Source: Ectobius pallidus
Lineage: Eukaryota > Arthropoda > Insecta > Blattodea > Ectobiidae
Direction of reading: 5' to 3'
NCBI GenBank assembly: GCA_964059195.1
Contig: CAXKWD010000007.1
Span: 496,001 to 560,000, forward strand
DNA length: 64,000 bases
Shown here: piece after piece, positions 57,315-64,000 of the stretch
How the letters are laid out: every line of letters starts with the position of its first letter
Position numbering within the stretch: the stretch's first letter is position 1
Notes under the pieces: model-generated
Told to the model about the DNA's origin: nothing
The model's database searches: none
What the model saw: the letters and a program-made list of their open reading frames with translations, nothing else
Program-made: the position numbers and the translations under genes

Positions 57315-57965
57315 CTAATCTTCTTCCATTTCTTCAACACCAGACATGACATAGTCTTCCGTTGGTTCAACCCGATATTCCACATATTCATGATCATCAT
57401 CATCACTGCTTTCCATATCATTGTCTTCTACTATAATCCTTTCAATTCTTTCCTCCACGATGCAGTCTTTCTCTCATTCCTGTTCAATTTCTTCTACGCG
57501 CCTACATACATTTTCCCCTTTGCTTGGCCGAGTTCTTGAAATCTTTGCCTACACAATGCTTCTACGTCATTTGTTTTAAATGTTGTATTCCTGCTTGTAA
57601 CTCATTGTTTAACAACTCCCCAAATTGACTCAATGGGGTTCAAGTCGGGGTGGTAGGGTGGAAGCCTTAAAACCGAGTGGTTATTTTCTGTCAATATTTG
57701 GTCAATTACGTAGGTTTTGTGTGCTGGCTTATTCGCTAGGATTAGATCATATATTTAATATTGTCCGAAGGTTTGAGGAACTGCCTTCAAACTCAATCGT
57801 ATTTCGTAGTTTCGTCATCAGTCTCCTTATTGTTGGTGCAACTTTTTCATCTGTATAGAAATCGTATATGGTGCGACGAATTACACATTTGTCGAAGTCA
57901 TCAATGTCTGTTATCCTTTTTGGAACATTGTTTTTCCCCAGGTGTGCCGAACGACCTTCCTTCCT
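57315..57965 (-). pseudogene. IS630/Tc1-mariner transposase, catalytic core deleted
   Basis: Minus-strand traces in order: KRITDIDDFDKCVIRRTIYD and FYTDEKVAPTIRRLMTKLRN (N-terminal helix-turn-helix/linker region, up to IEFEG at about 57783), then directly LILANKPAHKTYVIDQILTE, NNHSVLRLPPYHPDLNPIES and IWGVVKQ, then a stop, VTSRNTTFKTNDVEALCRQR and an acidic tail ending EYVEYRVEPTEDYVMSGVEE plus MEED and TAG at 57317-57315. The segment that should hold the two catalytic Asp residues is gone; only the Glu region (NPIE) remains. Further in-frame stops and a shift are present. It is related to, but distinct from, the transposase at 62767-64000. Its 5' side is cut by the duplicated block starting at 57973. 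Confidence 0.8.
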
Positions 57966-57972
57966 CTTCTTG

Positions 57973-58998
57973 TATCGTGTATCTATTAATCAAAATTACA
58001 TAAATAACTATTCAGCATTGAGAATTCAGTGCATAAAGTAGATGGTTCAGTTATGAAGGTAATTACGAAGTTAAGCCAAAAGAACAGATTCGTTTAAAAC
58101 TATTTCTTTCCATTCTGCAACTCATTGGCATAGCGAAGGATATTTCAATATTAGTTAATTATTTCCCTTTCCAGTAACTCCAAGACAGAAACTTTATAAC
58201 TAGATCACAATTCGTTACTTTCCGCAAACGTTTCTGGTACTTCTTTGCATATTCGTTTCCAGACAAAGCGAGGCAGAATTCCGCCACAATACGAAATTAC
58301 CAAACAGTTCTTTTCCCCATTACTATTCCAAGCTAATTGAGATTTTATTTTTTAAATTTACGATTCAAAATAACAAATAACGTCACAAAGAACTTGGGCT
58401 CACACGAATAAAAACTAGCTTTCGCTCTTTTGTTAACTTTGTGCTCGCCTGTAAAGTTCTGTCGTAAATAAGTATTAGTCTACAGTATATAACTTATATG
58501 GACTGATCACGAATACGACATGTAATGGTATAAAAATGTGTGAAAGCTCAGCTCCATGGAACCACTGTGTTCTTTCTTTCCTCTACTGTGCATAGATATC
58601 AGAAGGTTAGCTAATAACAATTATGGAAATGTTGCTTAATCACTGGAGCTGGTGAGCCTCGTTAATAATTCATGGGCCCATTTCTGTGAATGCGATCTCG
58701 CAATCCTGTTCTGGATTAGTAATAAACTCGCTCCCATATTCTGAAAGTGGCCAACAAGAACGCATAATGTGTCGTGGAACTAAGTAATCGTCACTTACAG
58801 TCCATTCACTCAAAGGGTGGCGTGCACCAACCGGGAATAAACAAAGAACTAAAATAGTAAATCTAAGAAGGAAACCTGAAGCAAACAAAAACCAGTAGAC
58901 TACATACTTCTCACTCTAGCACATTACTCCTATCACTTAAAGAGTGAGATAGAAATACTGGTTTTTGTTTACTTCAGGTTCCCTTCTTAGATATAACC
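57973..58998 (+). repeat. ~1 kb duplicated block, copy 2
   Basis: It is collinear with 54256-55227, with small indels (for example an extra gaaggtaattacgaagtta near 58055). It directly abuts the truncated end of the transposase relic at 57965, so insertion of this block probably removed the transposon's 5' part. Confidence 0.75.
58816..58998. mobile_element. Foldback MITE, copy 4
   Basis: ggtggcgtgcaccaacc at 58816 and the inner arms (ctaagaaggaaacctgaagc; tttacttcaggttcccttct) are present. The outermost right arm (ggttgatgcacgccacc in copy 3) is missing; sequence diverges after gatataac. The copy is therefore asymmetric. Confidence 0.65.
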
Positions 58999-59199
58999 AG
59001 GCTTTAAAACTTAGTGCCCGAACCTACAGAGGGATTTGATTCCGGTTACCAACAACCTGAGTATAGGGGGTGGAGGCTGATAAGACAGTCATTGATAGTA
59101 GTACCGAGAAGTGAATTCACTCGTAGTACGTTGCCTCTCAAATTGGTCAACAGTGTACCTTGTCATTGTGCGTGTTTAAATTTATAATACGTGTTCGGC

Positions 59200-59367
59200 A
59201 TGCCGAAAGTAAAGTGTTCTAAAACGCAAACATATATTGAAACATTTGGGAGGGACTATTATACACAAACAGGAGAAAGTATCGTTTTGCATGCTTGTAA
59301 TGTGAGTTTAGATAATGAGAAGTTATTTTGTGGTCTTCCTATATCTGTATTGCGGTTTGTTTACTAA
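59200..59367 (+). pseudogene. hAT-type transposase N-terminus (BED-like finger), degraded
   Basis: An ATG at 59200 opens a 55-codon frame beginning MPKVKCSKTQTYIETFGRDY and YTQTGESIVLHACNV. This resembles the N-termini of CGGBP1-like / hAT transposases (MPK...Y...FG.....T..G...C..C). Only one Cys of the expected Cys2-His-type finger is kept and the His part is absent; a TAA ends the frame. A second open stretch at 59391-59564 (SVVNMMTEALKEGQDFFQEF and following) comes after an acceptor-like ctcttcag and may be part of the same relic. It lies just left of the Mutator-like element. Confidence 0.4.
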
Positions 59368-59640
59368 CACGTGAACTATAGTGCTCTTCAGCCGAAAACG
59401 AGCGTCAAGGACAAACCAGTGTTGTCAATATGATGACAGAAGCACTGAAGGAAGGTCAAGATTTCTTCCAGGAATTCCCAAAAAGCAATAAACCAGTCGA
59501 TTCATTCAGTGTTATGGATCTATTGAAAACATTTGACCCTCTGTTTCCAACACAATTCTTTTAAAACAATTTGCAATGTAACGAATGACCAATACGAATA
59601 ACTGTTATAAATTATAATTCTATTGAATATTTTAATTTTA

Positions 59641-62353
59641 GGTATGTGTACACCCTGAAATGGTAAAAAATGTCGATTTTTGAAAATAAGTGTTTCTTAT
59701 TCTGCAATTTCTCCTCTTTAATTTGATATATTTACTTTTTAAATATGACCAGTAGTTATTTTGTTATTGTACATTTTCTAGTTACAATACATAATGGTCA
59801 CGCCCCTCTTCAAGCTGTCAGAGTTGCATTTTCTCTGTCAAGTTTGATTTTCTATATCTTCGTGGTTCAAATTTCCCGGTATGTTCTAATAGTAGTGTAA
59901 TCTGTACAGAGATGGCAGGACATTCTTATTATGTTTACTGGCACCACCTGGTGCCAAAAATTGAACATAAAACAAAAGAATACAGTTTGTAAACACATCT
60001 TTGCCTCCAAATCAACAGTTTTGTTTGTGTTTTTCTAAGTGGATTATTGTATAAGATTTTATGTGGATTATTGTGAATATAAATATACTTAGTACATTGG
60101 AGTAATTTCCTTAGTTTTAAAACATAATGGCCAATAAAAGGAATCTTAGCAGAAAGAAGTTCAGGAAATTTTGTGGCAATAAGAAAAGTGTGAAATCTAC
60201 TAACTCACATCTGCATGTTCAAGAACCAAGTGAAACAGATGAAAAGTGTAATGTAGAAAACAGTGAGTATTATGGCTTCGTGTTATTCGATTTTAGGTGT
60301 ATTTCTGAATTAATTGTGAATTTAGCCTGCCCACAATGCCTAACTATTGGATCGATTTCTCTGGTGGTTGATGCAACTAAACGGAATGGTCTGGCTGAAT
60401 GTATGAAACTTACATGCAGTGAATGTGGATATAACTCCCCTCAGATATTCTCTAGTAACAGGACTGGGCAGTATTTTGAAGTAAACAGGAGAGTTACATA
60501 TGCCTGTAGAGAAATAGGAGCTGGTCATAGTGAAGCTAATAGGTTATGTTACCTTCTGGGCTTACCGAATGTACCTAACAAAAGTGCTTATCAGCTTCAT
60601 ATAAAATCAATCAATGATGTTATAACACAGATAGCTGAGGAAAGCATGAAAGAAGCAGTTACTGAGGTTCGTACACTGTCTGGTAAAGATGAATGTGCAG
60701 TGTCAGTTGATGGAAGCTGGCAGCGACGTGGATTTTCATCCCTAGTTGGTGTTGTTACAGCTATGTCAGTGAAAACCGGCAAAGTTCTTGATGTGGAAGT
60801 GATGTCAAAGGAATGCAAGTCTTGTAAAATGCATTCAATGGATGATAAAAACTCCACATCACATCAGATTTGGCTCGCCGAGCATGTTTGCTCTAAAAAT
60901 TATGTTGGTTCATCACCAAACATGGAGCCTGTTGGAGCTGGCAGGATCTTTCTCAGGTCAATTCAAAACAGGGGCTTAGCTTACACAGAATACTTAGGAG
61001 ATGGAGACACTAAGAGTTTCAAAGCTGTGTCAGATTTAGATCCATATGGTGGAAGACAAATTAAAAAACTGGAATGTGTTGGACATTATCAAAAGCGTGT
61101 CGGAAATGGCATTCAAAAAATAGTAAAAGAAAAGAAACTAGGTGGGAAAGGGAAATTAACCCAGGTTTTAATAGGCAAGCTTCAAAACTACTTTGGTATT
61201 GCCATTAGATCCAATACAGAGAGTGTGAAACAAATGCGTCATGCAATTTGGGCTTCTATGTTTCATGTGTCCTCAAGCGACAGCCTACCTCTCCACGCTA
61301 AATGTCCACCCGGAGAGAACAGCTGGTGTAGCTATCAGGTTGCTAAGTCAAAAGGCATGAAATATAAACATGCAGGTCCTGGCATACCTTTAGAAATAAG
61401 TAGGGTGATAAAACCATTGTACAATAGACTTACTGAGGAGACGATGCTGGAAAAATGTCTTCACGGCAAGACTCAGAATGTTAATGAGTCTTTCAATGGT
61501 TCAATATGGAAACGATGCCCTAAAGAGACTTATGTAGGAAGGAACACACTAAATTTATGTGTTATGGATGCAGTGTGTCACTGGAATATTGGACCTGAGG
61601 CTGAATTGGAATTATACAGGAGAATGGGAATCGACCCAGGAATGAACACAATCGCTGGAGTCCAATCTAACAAGAAAAAACAAGAAATTAAGGCTAAGAA
61701 ACAAGAAACACCAGAAGCCAAAAATAGAAGAAGGCATCTCAGAGGCAGGAAGAAGCTAAAGTTGGATCAGCAAACAGCATCTGAGGGAGTTACTTATGCT
61801 GCTGGAGGTTTTTGAAGAGTCAAACTTCAACGGCCATTAACCGTAAGTTTAGTTTTGCAATGTACTATGTCAGCATAAACACCATATTTCAGCTTGGTAT
61901 GAAGATATTGCCATGATTTTGGTCTCATTTGAAAGCTAAAAACATAATCTAGTGCCTGAATTAAACTAAAATTTGATACAGTTTAACAGTCAATTATGAA
62001 TCGGCTTACTATGAAAAGTTGCATGATAAAATTTATATGTTTTTTTCAAAATTTGATACACCGACGCTGTGAAGTAATGAATTTTATTACAAATTAATTC
62101 AGGCACTAGATAAATGTTTTAGCTACAATCTAGTGAAAGAATTTTGAAAATATTTGCATTAGTTTAGGAGATACGGTGTTTGCCTTTTCGTTAATTTTTT
62201 TAAACAAAATATTTATTTGTTTAAACAATTAATTTTATTTTGTATTTTTTTAAAGTAAAATCCCTTAATAATAAGTCAATGAACCATGAAAAAAAATTTA
62301 AAGACAGTAACTTAAAAATTATAGAATTTTACCCCTCAGGGTGTACTCATACC
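59641..62353 (+). mobile_element. Mutator-like-transposase DNA transposon, apparently complete
   Basis: Terminal inverted repeats are seen at 59641 (ggtatgtgtacaccctga) and, inverted, ending at 62353 (tcagggtgtactcatacc), about 18 bp with one mismatch. TTTA flanks both ends (59637-59640 and 62354-62357), consistent with a 4-bp target duplication. The single ORF inside (60127-61815) is intact. The 5' UTR is about 490 bp and the 3' region about 540 bp, both AT-rich. Intact ORF, TIRs and duplication together suggest a recent insertion. Classical Mutator elements make 8-11-bp duplications, so the superfamily placement needs care. Confidence 0.8.
60127..61815 (+). CDS. Mutator-like transposase, 562 aa, intact
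   Basis: The protein would cut and reinsert the surrounding element. Visible parts: basic N-terminus (residues 1-25, RKKFRKFCGNKK); zinc-ribbon-like CPQC at 68-71 and CSEC at 97-100; catalytic core starting DECAVSVDGSWQRRGFSSLV (Asp195 in VDGSW); a CKSCKMH cluster at 230-236; second acidic site YLGDGDTKSF (Asp292/294); and third site NVNESFNG (Glu454). There is a basic C-terminal tail ending YAAGGF. Known relatives in insects and cnidarians, annotated Mutator-like transposase domain proteins, share these motifs in the same order and a similar length. The start ATG follows an in-frame stop region, and no frameshift or internal stop occurs. All three presumed catalytic acids are present, so activity is possible but unproven. 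Domain family is from memory; residues are read directly. Confidence 0.9.
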   Translation: MANKRNLSRKKFRKFCGNKKSVKSTNSHLHVQEPSETDEKCNVENSEYYGFVLFDFRCISELIVNLACPQCLTIGSISLVVDATKRNGLAECMKLTCSECGYNSPQIFSSNRTGQYFEVNRRVTYACREIGAGHSEANRLCYLLGLPNVPNKSAYQLHIKSINDVITQIAEESMKEAVTEVRTLSGKDECAVSVDGSWQRRGFSSLVGVVTAMSVKTGKVLDVEVMSKECKSCKMHSMDDKNSTSHQIWLAEHVCSKNYVGSSPNMEPVGAGRIFLRSIQNRGLAYTEYLGDGDTKSFKAVSDLDPYGGRQIKKLECVGHYQKRVGNGIQKIVKEKKLGGKGKLTQVLIGKLQNYFGIAIRSNTESVKQMRHAIWASMFHVSSSDSLPLHAKCPPGENSWCSYQVAKSKGMKYKHAGPGIPLEISRVIKPLYNRLTEETMLEKCLHGKTQNVNESFNGSIWKRCPKETYVGRNTLNLCVMDAVCHWNIGPEAELELYRRMGIDPGMNTIAGVQSNKKKQEIKAKKQETPEAKNRRRHLRGRKKLKLDQQTASEGVTYAAGGF

Positions 62354-62392
62354 TTTAGACAGTATTGTATGTATGTTATGTATATATACATA

Positions 62393-62570
62393 CTTACTTA
62401 ATGGCAACAAACAATTCCTCAGTAAGCGAAAGGAATATTATCTATTTTATGAAACCCGAAGGTTCATTGCCGCGCATACCTGAGCCCGCCATTCAACCCT
62501 ATTCTTTGCTAACTCTATCCAACCATCCTTTTCAAATCCTACTTCCCTTATATATAAAAATACAATTATT
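62393..62570 (-). pseudogene. LINE endonuclease-RT, extreme C-terminus and 3' tail
   Basis: On the minus strand the codons REVGFEKDGWIELAKNRVEW then RAQVCAAMNLRVS and a stop are the conserved last residues of the insect endonuclease-RT LINE. A short 3' UTR (ggaattgtttgttgccatta) and a (taag)n/(tatg)n tail at about 62375-62400 follow. Everything upstream is missing. It inserted close to the right end of the Mutator-like element. Confidence 0.75.
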
Positions 62571-62766
62571 ATGCAATAACATGCAATATATTGATTAAGT
62601 TATTAAAATGTTGAAAATGCATTATATAAACTCTGAACCGATCTCATTTAACTTACAAAACTAAACTATGTATAAACATTGAATAGCTGCAGTAGCTCTA
62701 CTTACAAAATTACGAAATCTGGTATTCAACTTTTCTTGTGGCAATGTTGTGATTGTCGCCATCTTT
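62571..62766 (-). other. Presumed 3' UTR of the DD82E element
   Basis: This lies directly downstream of the transposase stop. Its terminal inverted repeat cannot be identified because the other end is outside the window. Confidence 0.3.
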
Positions 62767-64000
62767 TTACTCCATCTCGTCTTCACTCTCACAAGAGTCC
62801 AAATCACTTTCACAATCACTGTCTCTGAGATTTATAATTATCGGTTCGATAATGCTGTCCCTTGCACATTCTTTCGTGAAATCTTCCTCCTGCAATTTTA
62901 CTGCATGCTGAACACATTTTCCCCAGTCACTCATTGTCACTTTGTCAAGAGCCTCGTGCATTAATTTTTCTACATCGGCCAGCCTGAAGGTATTGTTTTT
63001 CTCAGCCACATGCCGTTTCACTTGAGCCCATATCAATTCAATGGGATTGTATTGACAATGGTATGGGGGTAGCCGTATCACTTCATGTCCATGCTCGTTT
63101 GCAATAGCATCGATTTCATACAGCTTTTTCGATGTTTTGTATGGTTCTACCAATCTGAGCAGTTGGGCAACGGTGTTCGAAGGATCTGCTGTGATGTTGT
63201 TGTTTGCGAGCCATGCAAGAATTTCTGCTTTCCTGCTGTTACTGGACGGTATTTTGTTCAGCTGGACTGAATGATAACTTGCATTATCCAGTACTATTAT
63301 AGAGCCTTCTTCTAGGTAATTTATGAAATCGTTCACAAACCAGTCTTTGAACAGGTCTGAATTCATTTCTGTGTGGTAATCTGCGGATTTACTTTTAGCT
63401 CTAAAAACTAATTTGCTCTCAGGAATGAATCCAGTTCTGTCAGACCCAGCATGGCATACGATAAGTCTGCCACCTTTTCCAACAGGTATTTTCATTCCTC
63501 CAGATCTCGTCGAGTCCTGCCATGTGTGAGACAATGAATGGTTTTTATTGACCCACGTCTCGTCCAGATAATAGATAGGTCTGGTGTCAGCCGATGCTCG
63601 TATATCGTGCATCTTCCTCAGAAAATCAGCCCTAGCTGCCACGATATCTCTTCTTTCCATTAGGAATTTTCTGCCGTCATTACCTTTGGTGTATTTGAAA
63701 CCAAGTTTCTTCATTACTCTCAAAATTGAAGTTTGAGAACCCATATAGCCAGTTTTTTATTCACCCCTGTCGTAAAATTCATGAACTGATCTGCGTAAAA
63801 AATCCTTGTCAAAGTCATCCAGTTCTGTAGCAGGACGTTTTCGTTTTACTGACTTTCTCGGTGACTCGAATTTCAGAGATGGTTCTGAGAACTGAGAAGC
63901 TTCTTCACACACTCTTTGCACTGTCCACCGCGATACTCCACACATTTCCGCTGTTAACAGTTGTGTTTTATTAAAATTGAGCGTAGAAATCTTTTCTGGG
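62767..64000 (-). pseudogene. DD82E (Sailor-type) IS630-Tc1-mariner transposase, one in-frame stop, N-terminus beyond window
   Basis: The minus-strand frame is open from the window edge (64000) to the TAG-side end at 62767 except for one TAA at 63759-63757. Upstream part: helix-turn-helix-like MCGVSRWTVQRVCEEAS, then ELDDFDKDFLRRSVHEFYDR. After the stop the same frame continues KTGYMGSQTSILRVMKKLGF. Counting from the Met at 63744, the catalytic residues are Asp61 (YYLDETWVN), Asp153 (IIVLDNASYHS) and Glu236 (YNPIELIWAQVK). Exactly 82 residues separate Asp153 and Glu236, the spacing reported for the Sailor family. The C-terminal tail is acidic (DSDCESDLDSCESEDEME). The stop may come from a short deletion joining a GEY-type and a KTGY-type motif, because the linker seen in relatives seems shortened there. 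Otherwise the copy looks young. Confidence 0.85.

Overview
This window looks like an AT-rich, repeat-saturated piece of an arthropod genome. It is most likely an insect with a large genome; a cockroach-type (polyneopteran) source is my guess. The guess rests on the mix of elements: Jockey/CR1-like and endonuclease-RT LINEs, tRNA-derived SINEs, Helitrons with A^T target sites, Tc1/mariner/IS630 relatives, hAT fragments and foldback MITEs. No complete host gene was recognised. The only host-like signals are two weak minus-strand exon candidates at about 11.85 kb and 38.86 kb. Nearly everything that can be named is a transposable element or a relic of one.

Left part (1-16.6 kb). The window opens inside a minus-strand LINE whose ORF1 (1-891) is open to the window edge and carries a PRE_C2HC-like region. 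It is followed by LINE 3' debris, a low-complexity block, a Tc1 transposase tail (2570-2677), a foldback MITE, the first copy of an 0.8-0.9 kb dispersed repeat (3447-4324), a tRNA-derived SINE, an RT fragment, a 272-bp MITE, the first copies of repeat family R1, a SINE nested in a SINE, two Helitrons (8194-9044 and 10276-11291) and a hAT transposase tail (16143-16637).

Middle (16.6-41 kb). This part holds sparse unassigned DNA, a relic of a DD82E-type transposase (22163-22462), an eroded LINE RT (25380-26330), an R1 copy with internal tandem repeats (27579-28605), a head-to-tail Helitron array (30491-32602), the second copy of the dispersed repeat, a 5'-truncated LINE (37680-38440), and a minus-strand LINE (39175-40695) interrupted by a mariner made of two inverted 3' halves (39428-40111).

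Right part (41-64 kb). This part has a long-terminal-inverted-repeat element (40793-41742), two further TIR elements (44916-45574 and 51593-53033), an R1 copy split by a Helitron whose empty site can be read exactly (47441-48620), another R1 copy (50012-50620), a chimeric Helitron (53201-53950) and a ~1 kb duplicated block (54256-55227 and 57973-58998). It also has an internally deleted DD82E-type transposase (57315-57965), an apparently intact Mutator-like-transposase element with TIRs and a 4-bp target duplication (59641-62353, 562-aa ORF), and a nearly intact DD82E (Sailor-type) transposase running off the right edge.

The genes do not form a pathway. The organisation is one of nesting: SINE in SINE, Helitron in TIR element, mariner in LINE. 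The most interesting items are the intact Mutator-like element with its unexpected TTTA duplication, the palindromic mariner, the Helitron array and chimera, and the DD82E transposases.
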